A DNA stretch of 64,000 nt from Xanthomonas sp. Leaf131 (GCF_001423495.1 NZ_LMOG01000018.1:502125-566124), one strand, 5' to 3'. Shown: positions 1 through 10,497, counted from the stretch's first letter. Notes: a model not told the origin generated them from the sequence alone. Made by a program: numbers and translations.

Positions 1-1
1 C

Positions 2-454
2 AACATCCCCAACGCCTTGACCTTGCGTCTGGGGCAACAGCTGCAGCAGGCGCGTGCGCTGGGCATGCTCGACAGCCTGCGTTGGTCGTCGCTGGATGCC
101 AACCTGACCACGCTTGCCAATATCCAGGGCGCCTGCGAGCGCATCAAGAACACGCCGCTGCCACGCCAGTTCTCGTCGCTGCCGCGCGCCCTGGTGAACC
201 TGTATTGCTGGCTGGTGCCGCTTGGCCTGATCGCCGGCATGGGCCTGGCGATGCCGATCGCCTCGGTGCTGATCAGCTTCACGTTGATCGCGATCGACAG
301 CGCCAGCAGCGCGATCGAGGACCCGTTCGAAAACACCGTGCACGACACCCCGATGACCGCGTTGTCGCGCGGGATCGAATTGACCTTGCGCGAAATGCTC
401 GGCCAGCGCGTACCGCTGCGCGAAGTGCGCGCCATCGACGGTTTTATCTACTGA
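2..454 (+). CDS. Bestrophin-like anion channel, C-terminal part (partial)
   Basis: The frame is open from the window edge (codons from base 2), so the gene starts upstream and only about 150 C-terminal residues are visible. They contain a conserved CERIKNTPLPRQF segment, a hydrophobic stretch (LYCWLVPLGLIAGMGLAMPIASVLISFTLIAI) and the acidic IEDPFENTVHDTP segment near the C terminus. Together these are characteristic of the bestrophin/RFP-TM (UPF0187) family of inner-membrane anion channels. An ATG or TTG start inside the window would cut the domain, so none is proposed. The stop lies 14 bases before the universal stress protein gene on the same strand, so the two are probably co-transcribed. 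Confidence 0.8.
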   Translation, partial: NIPNALTLRLGQQLQQARALGMLDSLRWSSLDANLTTLANIQGACERIKNTPLPRQFSSLPRALVNLYCWLVPLGLIAGMGLAMPIASVLISFTLIAIDSASSAIEDPFENTVHDTPMTALSRGIELTLREMLGQRVPLREVRAIDGFIY

Positions 455-468
455 CCAGGGACACAGCC

Positions 469-1407
469 ATGCAGACCACGCCCACCCACTTGATCTTTGC
501 CACCAACTTTTCCGAGACCTGCCATGCCGCGATTCCGACGGTGGCGCAATTGGTCGACCGCCTGCGTGCACGCCTGACCATCCTGCACGTGCATGCCAAG
601 GGCAAGCGTGCGCAGGCGCAACAATCGCTGGACTCGTTCTTCGCCGAAGCATCCAACTACCCCAGCTGCGAACGTTCGCTGAGCAGCGGCCCGGCCGCCG
701 CCGGCATCGTCTCGTTCTGCCGCAGCCGCAACGATGCGCTGCTGATCATGCCGCCTTCCGAACGCACCGGCCTGCCGCGTCCATTGCATGTCTCCCTGCG
801 TGCGCGGGTGCTGCAGCGTGTGGCCACACCCATGCTGACCCTGCCCTATGCCGAGGCGTTGCCGCGCGATGGCGCCGTGGGCGGTCATGTCGCGTGCTGG
901 ATCACCGGCCGCGAAACCAGCCTGGATTCCTTGCGCGATGCGGCGGCGCTGGCCCGTCGGCGCGGCGCCGACCTGCATCTGCTGCATGTGATGCCAGACA
1001 TCAGCGAAGGCTTGCTGATGGACAGCCTGTTCAACGACCAACCCTTGACCGAATCGGCAGCCAGCCATTGGCTGAGCGAGCTTGCCGCGCAGTTGCAGGA
1101 CGACGACTTATGCGTGCGCATCCACGTGGCAGTGGGCAACCCGCGGCGCGAAATCGCCGGCTTGCTCAAACGCGCGCGCGCCGATGTGCTGGTGGTCGAA
1201 CACGACGCCGTGGTGCGCCGGGGCGTCTGGCGCTCCTCGCTGCATACCGCATTGGCGAAGACACCATGCGTGTTGATCTGCCTGCCACCTGGCCGGCTGC
1301 GTGCTCCGGCATTGCGGGTCAACGTGGGGCCATCGCTTGAGGGCCGCGAGACGGGGCTGGCCAGCCGGCTGCTTGCGCGCGTGCAACGTGCCCAGTTGCA
1401 TGGTTGA
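469..1407 (+). CDS. Tandem UspA-domain universal stress protein
   Basis: A 312-residue cytoplasmic protein with two UspA-like halves. The first runs from THLIFATNFSETCHAAIPTVAQL to about residue 125. The second begins near VACWITGRETSLDSLRDAAALA and ends with a beta strand (TPCVLICLPPG). Tandem Usp proteins usually respond to starvation, respiration or oxidative stress. The nucleotide-binding G-x2-G-x9-G(S/T) motif is not clear in either half, so ATP binding is doubtful. The frame is open further upstream, but the ATG at 469 is the first that begins the Usp fold and follows the bestrophin stop by 14 bases. About 35 residues after the second half carry no recognisable domain. Confidence 0.85.
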   Translation: MQTTPTHLIFATNFSETCHAAIPTVAQLVDRLRARLTILHVHAKGKRAQAQQSLDSFFAEASNYPSCERSLSSGPAAAGIVSFCRSRNDALLIMPPSERTGLPRPLHVSLRARVLQRVATPMLTLPYAEALPRDGAVGGHVACWITGRETSLDSLRDAAALARRRGADLHLLHVMPDISEGLLMDSLFNDQPLTESAASHWLSELAAQLQDDDLCVRIHVAVGNPRREIAGLLKRARADVLVVEHDAVVRRGVWRSSLHTALAKTPCVLICLPPGRLRAPALRVNVGPSLEGRETGLASRLLARVQRAQLHG

Positions 1408-1487
1408 GGTCAGTGTGAATCTGCCTCGCTGCTAGATTTGAATTTAGACACAAACCGTGGTTAGCACGTTGGTCTAACGTCGGTGTG

Positions 1488-1509
1488 CACTGCACATATC
1501 CGTGCAGTG
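1488..1509. other. Inverted repeat between convergent genes
   Basis: CACTGCAC and GTGCAGTG form a perfect 8-bp stem around the loop ATATCC, lying between the Usp stop (1407) and the adaptor stop (1516). There is no T-run on either side, so it is not a classical intrinsic terminator. It may protect mRNA 3' ends. Confidence 0.4.
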
Positions 1510-1515
1510 TCACCA

Positions 1516-2679
1516 TCACGATCCGGGTTGCACCGCCTGTTGTTGCTTGTCGTCTACCACGCGCACGCGATCGCCATTGCTGATGCCATCGGGTGGGCTG
1601 TCGATCACGCGCATGGTTGTTGTCAAGCCGCCTTCCAGCGCGACCATGCGACCGTAATCGCGGCTGATCGATACCGACAGCAGGCGCACCTGGCTGTTCT
1701 CGCTCAGCGTCGCCACCTGTACGCCATCCTTGCCCAGGATCAGCGCGCTTGGCGGCAAGCCCAGGCCGAATACTCGCTGCGCAGGCGCAAAGCGCACCGT
1801 GGCATAGCCGCCAGGCAACAATTCGCCGATGGGGTTGTCCACGATCAACTGCACCCGCATCGCGCCGGAGGCGCTATCGATGGCCTGCGCCAACGACAGC
1901 ACCGTGGCCTCGTAGGTCTTGCCAGGATGCTCGGGCACGCTCAGCTGCGCTTTTGCACCGGTTTGTATTGCCGAAATCTGCCGTTGCGGCACGTTGACAT
2001 AGACACGCAGCCGGTGGACATCGGACACCACGAACAATTCGCTGCCGGCACTCATGCCGTCGTTGATCAACGCACCGATGTCGGTATTGCGCGCAGTGAC
2101 GATGCCATCGAACGGTGCCACCAGCCGGCGGAAGCCTTGCAGGGTCTGCAGGCGCTGTACGTTGGCCTGCAAGGCCTCGACCTGCGACTGTTGCGCCTGC
2201 GCTGCTGCGATACGTTCTTCTGCATCCTGCCTCGCCACGGCCCTGCTCTCCAACAACAACTTCCAGCGATTTGCTGTGGCCTCGGCCTGATTGGCCTGGC
2301 TGCGCAAACTTCCAACCTCCGATCTGGCTTGTGCGAGTTGTTGATCGAGATCCGGCGCTTCGATTTCGGCCAGGGTTTGCCCGGCTTTGACCGCTTGCCC
2401 GATATCCACGCTCCAGCTTTTGAGATAGCCACTTGCACGTGCATAGATGGGCGCACGCGACCAGGCTTCGATGCGTCCAGGCAGGTCGACCGATGCAGCG
2501 TCCACCGGAGTCGGCGAGATCAGCTTGACGACCGGGTCGCTGCGTTCCTGCGCACGCTCGCGCAGCGCTTGGGCATGCGTCCAGCGCGAAGAAAGCCCGA
2601 AGATCACGATGGTAAGCGCGATGCACAGCACAACGATCAGTGGAAGGCGTCGACGTAACGCAGAAGGGTCGGGGGTCAT
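1516..2679 (-). CDS. RND efflux periplasmic adaptor (HlyD/MFP family)
   Basis: A 387-residue membrane fusion protein. Residues about 10-30 form an N-terminal membrane anchor (LPLIVVLCIALTIVIFGL). A barrel-sandwich (lipoyl) domain follows, with PIYARASGYLKSWSVDIGQAVKAGQTLAEIEAPD, then an alpha-helical hairpin rich in Q, A and E (about 110-170), and the returning lipoyl half (RLVAPFDGIVTARNTDIG). The beta-barrel comes after that. It would link the RND permease encoded just upstream to an outer membrane channel. The ATG at 2679 is chosen because the permease stop lies one base before it (TGACATG), which indicates translational coupling. Upstream codons have no adaptor similarity. No outer membrane channel gene is adjacent. 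Confidence 0.9.
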   Translation of the reverse strand: MTPDPSALRRRLPLIVVLCIALTIVIFGLSSRWTHAQALRERAQERSDPVVKLISPTPVDAASVDLPGRIEAWSRAPIYARASGYLKSWSVDIGQAVKAGQTLAEIEAPDLDQQLAQARSEVGSLRSQANQAEATANRWKLLLESRAVARQDAEERIAAAQAQQSQVEALQANVQRLQTLQGFRRLVAPFDGIVTARNTDIGALINDGMSAGSELFVVSDVHRLRVYVNVPQRQISAIQTGAKAQLSVPEHPGKTYEATVLSLAQAIDSASGAMRVQLIVDNPIGELLPGGYATVRFAPAQRVFGLGLPPSALILGKDGVQVATLSENSQVRLLSVSISRDYGRMVALEGGLTTTMRVIDSPPDGISNGDRVRVVDDKQQQAVQPGS

Positions 2680-2680
2680 G

Positions 2681-5600
2681 TCACGAGAGTCCTGAAGCGG
2701 AAAGCGGCTGTAGCGCAGTCGTGCGCGGCGCCGAGCGGCCATGCGCCAGGCTGAAAAGCACCGGCACACAGACCAGGGTGGCAAAGGTTGCGAAGAGCAG
2801 GCCGCCGATCACCGCGCGGCCCAATGGCGCGTTCTGCTCGCCGCCCTCGCCCACGCCCAGTGCCATCGGCAACATGCCGATGATCATCGCCAATGCGGTC
2901 ATCAGCACCGGGCGAAAACGTACGAAGCCGGCTTCCAACGCAGCTGCGGTGGCATCGCCGAGCACCTCCAGGCGCTCCCGCGCAAAGCTCACCACCAATA
3001 CGCTGTTGGCGGTGGCAACGCCCATGCACATGATGGCGCCGGTCAGTGCCGGCACCGACAGTGTCGTATTGGTCGCAAACAACATCCACACGATACCGGC
3101 CAGTGCCGCCGACAATGCGGAAACGATCACTGCCGGATCCAGCCATGACTGGAAGTTCACCACGATCAGGAAGTAGATCAGCACGATTGCGCCGAGCAGG
3201 CCGAAGAGCAGTCCGGAAAACGCCTTGTTCATTGTGTCGACCTGTCCCATCAGCTGCACGCTGGAACCCTTCGGCACCTGCTGCGCCGTCTCTTCCAACA
3301 CACGGCGGATATCGGCCGCCACCGAGGCCAGGTCGCGGCCTTCGGTCGCGGCATGGATCTGCACCATCGGTTGAATATTGTATTGGCTGACCAGTGCATT
3401 GCCTGCGCTGCGGGTCAGACTGGCAACGCCGCCCAGCGTGGTTTGGGCAGTGCTAATGCCATCGCCTAATGGCAGATTGTTGAGCGCGGCCAACGAGTCC
3501 AGTGCGTATTCGGGCGTCTGCATGACGATGGGATAGCTGACGCCGTTGGCGGGGTTGAGCCAATAGGTCGGCGACACCTGACTGCTGCCGGCCAGATTGA
3601 CCACCATGCTGTTGGTGACGTCGCGTGTGGTCACGCCCAGTTGCTGTGCCTGGGTACGATCCAGGCTCACATCGAACTGCGGTGCCTTGTTGGATTGCTG
3701 GATGCGCGCATCGGCCACACCGGGAATGGCGCGGATGCGCTTGAGCAGCTGCTGCGCATAGGCAAAGTTGCTGCGAAGGTCTGCGCCGCGCACCTGTACG
3801 TCGATCGGCGCCGGTGCACCGAAGTTGAGAATCTGACTGACGATGTCGGCAGGCGGAAACGAGAAGGTGGTATCCGGAAACGCCGTCGGCAGCCGCTCGC
3901 GCAGCGTACGGATGTACTCTGCAGTGGGACGATGGTCCGGACGCAATGCGATCTGGAAGTCGCCATCCTGCGATCCCATCACACCGGTATTGTTGTAGGT
4001 GACATTGGTCGGGCTGGCCGGCAGGCCGATGTTGTCCACCAGCGTTTCGATCTCCGCATCGGGGATGACCTGGCGAATGGTCTTTTCGATCTGCGCAAAC
4101 CGCGCCGCGGTTTCTTCCACACGCGTGCCGACCGGCACCCGCACATGCATCAACACCTGCCCCGAATCGACCGACGGAAAGAAGTTGGAGCCCAGAAACG
4201 GCACCAGACCGAAAGACAGCGCCACGGCCGTAAAGAAGCCGATGAGGAAAATCTTTCGGCTGTGCAGTGCACGCTGCAGCATGCCGTTGTAGCCGGACCG
4301 CAGGCGTTCGAATTTCAGCTCGAAGCGTCGCTGAAAGCGCACCAATACATTTTCTGAAGGCAAGAGTTCGGTGTTGTGGCCTTCCCCTTCGGCATGGCTG
4401 ACATGGGGCTTGAGCAGATACTTGGCCATCGTCGGCACCAGGGTGCGCGAAAGCACGAACGAGCACACCATGGCGAAGATCACGGATTCGGCCATCGGCA
4501 CGAACAGAAAGCGCGAGACGCCTTCCAGAAAGAACATCGGCACGAACGCGATGCAGATGCACAGCAGCGAGACGAACGCCGGGGCCGCGATCTGCTGCGC
4601 GCCATCCAGGATTGCGGTCTCCACGTCCTTACCTTGTTCCAAATGCCAGTTGACGTTTTCGATGGTCACCGTGGCGTCGTCGACCAGAATGCCGATCGCC
4701 AGCGCCAGCCCGCCGAGCGTCATCAGGTTCAGCGTCTCGCCGAACAACGACAACGCCATGATCGAGCCGAGAATCGACAGCGGAATGGAGATTGCGATGA
4801 TGACCGTGGAGCGCCAGCTGCCCAGAAACAGCAGGATCATGATGCTGGTCAGCACGGCGGCGATCACGCCCTCGATCGCCACACCCTTGACGGCGGCACG
4901 TACGAATACCGATTGATCGTTGATCGGCGAGACCCGCAAGGCCTCCGGCAGCGAGCCGCGCATCGCCTCGACCTTGGCGCGGATTCCATCGACGATGGCC
5001 AGCGTCGACGCCGAGCCGTTCTTTAACACCGTCATCAATACCGAACGTCCGCCATCCACGTGCACGATGTTGCGTTGGGGCGCGCTGCCGTCGCGGATAT
5101 CGGCAACATCGCGCAGGTACACCATCGCGCCGTTGACCACCCGCACCGGTAGACGGCCGATGTCGTCCAGCGCCGATGGCGCATTGTTCAACTTCAGCGT
5201 GTATTCCAGGCTGCCGATCTTCTGCGTGCCAATGGGCGTCAGCACGTTGTGCACCGCCAAGGCAGTGGAGATGTCCTGTGCAGACATGCCACGCGCTTGC
5301 AGCGCTTCCGGCTTGACGTCGATCTGCACCTGGCGTTGCCTGCCACCGAACGGCAACGGCATCACGGCGCCCGGCACGGTGACCAGCTGCGTGCGCATGG
5401 TGTTCATGCCGACGTCGTACAGCTCCTGCTCGGTCATGCCTTCGCCGGACAGCGCAAGTTGCACGATCGGCACCGTGGCTGCGTTGTAGTTCAGGATCAG
5501 CGGTGGGTTGACTCCCGGTGGCATCTGATTGAGCAGCGTCTGCGACACCGTAGTCACCTGCGCATTGGCGGTGGCTACGTCCACGCCCGGCTGGAAAAAG

Positions 5601-5887
5601 ATTTTGACGACGCTGATGCCGGGATAGGTATTGGCCTCGATGTGTTCCACATCATTGACGGTGGAGCTCAGTGCACGCTGGAACGGTGTGGAAATGCGCC
5701 CGGTCATTTCATCCGGCTGCAAGCCGGTGTATTGCCACGCCACCGCGATCACCGGGATGCGGATCTGCGGAAAGATATCGGTCGGCATCCGCAGTGCGGT
5801 GAGCACGCCGCCGATCAAAATCAGTAGCGCCAATACCACAAACGTATAGGGTCGACGCAGGGCAGTATGGACAACCTGCATCAGCAT
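2681..5887 (-). CDS. RND multidrug/cation efflux permease
   Basis: At 1068 residues this has the normal length of an HAE1/CzcA-type RND pump. A first transmembrane helix (FVVLALLILIGGVLTALRM) is followed by FPQIRIPVIAVAWQYTG, periplasmic porter domains, and TM4 carrying GILVDDATVTIENV. The paired acidic residues in TM4 are the proton-relay signature. A second repeat begins at KIFLIGFFTAVALSFGLVPFLGSNFFP and ends with VRFRPVLMTALAMIIGMLPMALG. It would export drugs or small toxic molecules using the proton gradient. The permease gene precedes its adaptor, the reverse of the common adaptor-permease order. The specific substrate cannot be read from the sequence. Confidence 0.92.
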   Translation of the reverse strand: MLMQVVHTALRRPYTFVVLALLILIGGVLTALRMPTDIFPQIRIPVIAVAWQYTGLQPDEMTGRISTPFQRALSSTVNDVEHIEANTYPGISVVKIFFQPGVDVATANAQVTTVSQTLLNQMPPGVNPPLILNYNAATVPIVQLALSGEGMTEQELYDVGMNTMRTQLVTVPGAVMPLPFGGRQRQVQIDVKPEALQARGMSAQDISTALAVHNVLTPIGTQKIGSLEYTLKLNNAPSALDDIGRLPVRVVNGAMVYLRDVADIRDGSAPQRNIVHVDGGRSVLMTVLKNGSASTLAIVDGIRAKVEAMRGSLPEALRVSPINDQSVFVRAAVKGVAIEGVIAAVLTSIMILLFLGSWRSTVIIAISIPLSILGSIMALSLFGETLNLMTLGGLALAIGILVDDATVTIENVNWHLEQGKDVETAILDGAQQIAAPAFVSLLCICIAFVPMFFLEGVSRFLFVPMAESVIFAMVCSFVLSRTLVPTMAKYLLKPHVSHAEGEGHNTELLPSENVLVRFQRRFELKFERLRSGYNGMLQRALHSRKIFLIGFFTAVALSFGLVPFLGSNFFPSVDSGQVLMHVRVPVGTRVEETAARFAQIEKTIRQVIPDAEIETLVDNIGLPASPTNVTYNNTGVMGSQDGDFQIALRPDHRPTAEYIRTLRERLPTAFPDTTFSFPPADIVSQILNFGAPAPIDVQVRGADLRSNFAYAQQLLKRIRAIPGVADARIQQSNKAPQFDVSLDRTQAQQLGVTTRDVTNSMVVNLAGSSQVSPTYWLNPANGVSYPIVMQTPEYALDSLAALNNLPLGDGISTAQTTLGGVASLTRSAGNALVSQYNIQPMVQIHAATEGRDLASVAADIRRVLEETAQQVPKGSSVQLMGQVDTMNKAFSGLLFGLLGAIVLIYFLIVVNFQSWLDPAVIVSALSAALAGIVWMLFATNTTLSVPALTGAIMCMGVATANSVLVVSFARERLEVLGDATAAALEAGFVRFRPVLMTALAMIIGMLPMALGVGEGGEQNAPLGRAVIGGLLFATFATLVCVPVLFSLAHGRSAPRTTALQPLSASGLS

Positions 5888-6249
5888 AGAAAAGCTCCAT
5901 CAATCGGTGAGTGCAGCGTGTCGCAACAGATGCGATGGGTCTCTATCGAACCGACCGGGACAGGCTCGCAGACGTCAGCAGGCCTGCTGCGCAGGAGTAG
6001 CTGATGCGTTTGCAAGCGGTGTGGAGGATGCGAGAGGCCAGAGTGTAAGCAGTTAAAGCCAGCCGATTACCAAGCCGTGAGCGCATACCGGCATGAGTTC
6101 CACTCATGAATCGGATGCGCGTTCGCTTGGTGCAGCCGGATTCCCGAAGACCTGTTGCCCCCCATCGATGCCTTGACTATTTGGCTGGCGTGATTTGAAG
6201 AGGACGTCAGCCGACTAACGGCCGATGGCGCTCTTTTGTCACTCCGCTT
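5888..6249. other. Gene-free stretch upstream of the RND operon
   Basis: A 362-base stretch between the RND start and the stop of the hydrolase gene, both on the minus strand. It should contain the RND promoter. The only clear structure is the 17-bp palindrome at 6092-6108. I could not fix -35/-10 boxes with confidence. Confidence 0.5.
6092..6108. promoter_or_regulatory. Perfect 7-3-7 palindrome, putative operator of the RND pump
   Basis: CATGAGTTCCACTCATG is a perfect 7-bp inverted repeat with a 3-base spacer, about 205 bases upstream of the RND permease start. Spaced palindromes of this form are typical targets of LysR- or TetR-type regulators, which often control RND pumps. No regulator gene is adjacent, so the cognate protein is unknown. 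Confidence 0.4.
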
Positions 6250-7347
6250 TCAAGCCAGATGGCTATCAAAGAAATTGCTCAACTTCTGCACCGCGGGTCC
6301 GACGTACTGCGGCTTGTCGTACATGTCGATATGGGTCGCGCCGGCCACCAGAAACAGTTCCTTTGGCTCGATGGCCTTGCCATACGCATCCTGACTGAAA
6401 TACAGGCTATCGGCCTTGTCCCCGGCGATCATCAGAACAGGACGCGGAGAAATACTGTCCATCGCCTCGAATGCGTAGAACGCCATCTGCGCAGGCAGGG
6501 TCGAAAAAACCGCGCGCCCCACCGAATTGGGGTGTTGGCCGCGCGCAGTCCGGTAGTACTCGAAGCCCTCTCGATACATCACCGGCGTACTGGTGGTGAA
6601 ATCCTTTGCAGATTCAGGAACCGTCGGAGTGAGGCGAATCGGCCCGCCCTGCGCTTCGGCACTGCGTTGCAGGCTTGCATCCTTGAGCAACGTGATGCGC
6701 TCGGTGGAGTGCCGCGAGCCACCGAGCCCGGTACGTCGCAGCCCACCGATGTCGGCCGCGCTGACCGTGGCCACTGCCCTGATGCGCAACTCGGTCTGCG
6801 CGGCATTGAGCACATAGCCACCGCCACCGCAGATGCCGAGCAAGCCGATCTTGTCGGGTGCGACACTGGCGTGCGTGCCGAGAAAGTCGATCGCGCTGCT
6901 GATGTCATCGACACGCGAAGCCGGTAGCTCCATCAGACGCGGCTCGCCGCCGCTATCGCCTTGATAGGTCGCATCATAAGCAAGCGTGATGTAGCCCTTT
7001 CTTGCCAGGTGCAGCGCATACAGCCCTGCGGTCTGTTCCTTGACGCCGCCAATCGGGTGGACGACGACGATGGCCGGGTATTTTTTCGCCCGATCAAAGC
7101 CAGGTGGCTTGAACAGATTGGCGGCGATGTTGGTCTGGGTGTTTCTGTTGAGATAGGTGACGCGTTCCACGGCGATATCGGATGCGTCCACATTGCCGAT
7201 GACCACCAATGCGGGACGCCCCGACGATTGCGCGTGGGCACTGTTGTGCGCGAGCAGCCCGCTTGCACCGATGGCCGCGGCAGACAGCGTTACCGCAGAG
7301 CTGCCCAGGAAATTGCGCCTGTTTAGATTGATATCGTTGGGTTTCAT
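6250..7347 (-). CDS. Tat-exported alpha/beta hydrolase (YcjY-like)
   Basis: 365 residues. The N terminus has a twin-arginine signal (LNRRNFLGSS, then a hydrophobic stretch and AHAQ), predicting folded export to the periplasm. The alpha/beta hydrolase core shows VVHPIGG, a nucleophile elbow GICGGGGY with Cys173 in place of serine, an acid in IAGDKAD and a histidine in GATHIDMY. This Cys elbow resembles YcjY-type and dienelactone-hydrolase-type enzymes. The ATG at 7347 is preferred over one 12 codons upstream because CAGGAG lies just before it and because the Tat motif then has the usual spacing. The substrate is unknown. It sits in a same-strand series with an aldo/keto reductase and another Tat-exported hydrolase. 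Confidence 0.82.
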   Translation of the reverse strand: MKPNDINLNRRNFLGSSAVTLSAAAIGASGLLAHNSAHAQSSGRPALVVIGNVDASDIAVERVTYLNRNTQTNIAANLFKPPGFDRAKKYPAIVVVHPIGGVKEQTAGLYALHLARKGYITLAYDATYQGDSGGEPRLMELPASRVDDISSAIDFLGTHASVAPDKIGLLGICGGGGYVLNAAQTELRIRAVATVSAADIGGLRRTGLGGSRHSTERITLLKDASLQRSAEAQGGPIRLTPTVPESAKDFTTSTPVMYREGFEYYRTARGQHPNSVGRAVFSTLPAQMAFYAFEAMDSISPRPVLMIAGDKADSLYFSQDAYGKAIEPKELFLVAGATHIDMYDKPQYVGPAVQKLSNFFDSHLA

Positions 7348-7470
7348 CCTGCGACTCCTGAGTTGGCAGGCGAGCGAGAGCACCAGCCACCTGCCCTGCC
7401 GGGTGTTGACGAGACAAACAGCAATGCCAAGTGCATTGCGCTTGATGAGATGACCAGAGTTGATCCGGAC

Positions 7471-8448
<978 letters not shown>

Positions 8449-8531
8449 GTGGTTTCCTCTGCAAGACGCAATGCCGCAGTTGGCTTGCGCTCTGTGTAAA
8501 TGACGTGTGGTTGCGTTGCGATCGACGTCAC

Positions 8532-9083
8532 TCAGTTAGCTGGGATGGCGCCGATCTGTTGAAGCACGGCCAACAGATCTAGTTGCGCGCGTTCTTCGAC
8601 GATCTTGCCGTTCTTCAAACGATAGAACGCCATGCTTTGCGCCGTCACCGGGCGCCCGGTTCCTGCAACACCGGCGAATGGTCCGCGGTGGGTTCCGGTC
8701 ATGGTGTAGCGGATGGCAACGGTGTCGCCTTCGGCAATCAGTTGATCCACTGTCCAGGCCAGGTCCGGAAACGCTTCCCTGTTGGAAGCCACCAGGCCGA
8801 GATACGTGTCGCGCCCCTGTTGCTTCTGACCGGCAAAATAGAGGGTCACGTCAGGGCTGAGAAACTGCTCGGCCAGCTTGGCATCGCCTGTGGGGAGAAA
8901 TTCCTTGGTGAAGCGTTGCATGATCCGCTTGTTCGAGTTCGCGACCGAGAACGTTTGACTACTCTGCAGTTCCGGGGCGGACGCCGCCGACCTGACGGCA
9001 GCAGTGGACTCGCGCGAGCAGCCTGCGACCAGGATGGCCAGGGTCAGCACGAGTATGGTCTGGCTGAATGTGCTTTTATTCAT
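8532..9083 (-). CDS. SnoaL-like (NTF2-fold) lipoprotein
   Basis: 183 residues. The N terminus is a lipoprotein signal with the lipobox LVAGC. Residues about 50-180 form a SnoaL-like domain (RFTKEFLPTGDAKLAEQFLSPDVTLYFAG; WTVDQLIAEGDTVAIRYTMTGTHRGPFAGVAGTGRPV). Such domains bind small hydrophobic molecules, and some are isomerases or cyclases. The ATG at 9083 is chosen because it places a standard signal peptide at the N terminus. The 27 extra codons upstream do not look like one. Lipid anchoring places it in the periplasm, like its hydrolase neighbours. Confidence 0.78.
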   Translation of the reverse strand: MNKSTFSQTILVLTLAILVAGCSRESTAAVRSAASAPELQSSQTFSVANSNKRIMQRFTKEFLPTGDAKLAEQFLSPDVTLYFAGQKQQGRDTYLGLVASNREAFPDLAWTVDQLIAEGDTVAIRYTMTGTHRGPFAGVAGTGRPVTAQSMAFYRLKNGKIVEERAQLDLLAVLQQIGAIPAN

Positions 9084-9258
9084 GAGGTTTCTCTTTGGGG
9101 ATTGTGTCCGCGCGAAGTACGCAGTCGCCTGGCGAAATGGCCGTAGTGGCTTCACCCATTTCACGGTGATGCTGGATCGGTCTTTCTATCGCTGGGTGTC
9201 GGTGCGCGCGGTTCAATCGACTGCCCATCGCCATCGATACACGTTCAATCGGCGCGCA

Positions 9259-10323
9259 TTACAGATGACGGGCAAACCAGTCCAGCATGCGCTCGGGATT
9301 GTTTCCGAAGTAGTTGTAGCCCTGAAACCGCTGATTGGTTCCCTCGATCCGGAACAGTTTTTTGTCACGCGACGACAGCGTGTCGTAGATCTCTTGCACG
9401 TTTGATGGCTTGGTCAGGAAGTCGTCCCGCACCTGCGCGACCAGCGTTGGAATCGTCACAGATTTTGCGTATTCCATCGGCCAGACATCTGCGAGATGAA
9501 AGCCGGTGCGACGATGGAACGCCGTGTCGAACAACGCCAATCCATTGGCGATGTTTTGCGCTTCCACCGCTTTTTCGACGAACACAGCCGGTGTCACCGG
9601 TTGTAAAGCGATCATCGCCTTGACGTGCGCAAACGCGTCCGGATGTTTGTGCATCCCCACAATCGTGGCATTGGCTCCGAGACAGCGGCTATAGAGCGCT
9701 GTGCGCATGTTCTGCGTGTCCGCGCGCGACTGTGCATAGCGGAGCGAGCCGACCACATCGCGATATTCGAGCACGCCGTGGCCATTGACCCCGCCGCTAC
9801 CGGTGCCGCTTCGACCATGATTGCGCAGGTCGTAGGCGATGATGTTGTAGCCCGCATCGTGCAGGGCTTTGTATTCGGGCAGAAAGTTGACTTCAAAGCC
9901 ACCAAAGTTCTTCCACGGATCCAGATGGCCCGGATAGCCGTAGCGGTTGCATGGCATGGGGTGGTTGCAGATGATCAGCCGGTCGGACCTAGCTGGAATG
10001 AACCAGCCTTCCACGGTGACGCCATCCATCGCGGGAAAGAAGATCTCTTCGAACTGCATGCCGTATTCGTTGGGCCACCGCAGCACCGGCGTGCGTGTGG
10101 AATGCGCCATGAGATCGGCAAGTCCCTCGATAAAGGCTTGCGAGGGGGCATTGGCAGCGTTCGCGGCGGTAGAACTGATTGCACCTTGCGCGGCAGCTGC
10201 GGACACGGACATGCCGGCGGCCATCGGCAGCGCCGCGAGTGTGGCACCTACTTTCAAAAGGCGGCGGCGGCCCGCCGGATCTGGGACCTTACTTGGCTCA
10301 CGAACATCGGTTGGGTGGTCCAT
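9259..10323 (-). CDS. Tat-exported alpha/beta hydrolase with an atypical elbow
   Basis: 354 residues with a twin-arginine leader (GRRRLLKVGATLAALPM, ending SAAAAQ). The alpha/beta hydrolase fold is shown by YNIIAYDLRNHGRSGTG and by the region around YSRCLGANAT. The nucleophile elbow reads S-R-C-L-G, so Cys214 replaces the usual serine and the first glycycl position is Ser. The C-terminal segment that normally supplies the catalytic histidine reads IEGTNQRFQGYNYF and has none. The protein may therefore be a binding protein or use altered chemistry. It is divergent from the AraC regulator gene with 174 bases between starts, which suggests direct control by that regulator. Confidence 0.75.
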   Translation of the reverse strand: MDHPTDVREPSKVPDPAGRRRLLKVGATLAALPMAAGMSVSAAAAQGAISSTAANAANAPSQAFIEGLADLMAHSTRTPVLRWPNEYGMQFEEIFFPAMDGVTVEGWFIPARSDRLIICNHPMPCNRYGYPGHLDPWKNFGGFEVNFLPEYKALHDAGYNIIAYDLRNHGRSGTGSGGVNGHGVLEYRDVVGSLRYAQSRADTQNMRTALYSRCLGANATIVGMHKHPDAFAHVKAMIALQPVTPAVFVEKAVEAQNIANGLALFDTAFHRRTGFHLADVWPMEYAKSVTIPTLVAQVRDDFLTKPSNVQEIYDTLSSRDKKLFRIEGTNQRFQGYNYFGNNPERMLDWFARHL

Positions 10324-10497
10324 GGTGGTCTACTCAATGCAAGCACGACTGCGATGCGCCAGTGTCCCGATCCAGCTGCATGGCTGTTTGCTTGTTTCAC
10401 GCGATTGCTTGCCTAAAACGATGGGCAATGAGATCTGCAGCCCTTGCAAGGCTGTTGAAGCGCTAGACTTCAGTCAGGAAATCGACGGGATTTTGTG

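Noticed and set aside
1483..2658. A 391-codon plus-strand frame
   Set aside because: It is the antisense of the RND adaptor, which has clear family motifs. The plus-strand translation is His/Gln/Arg-rich without recognisable features.
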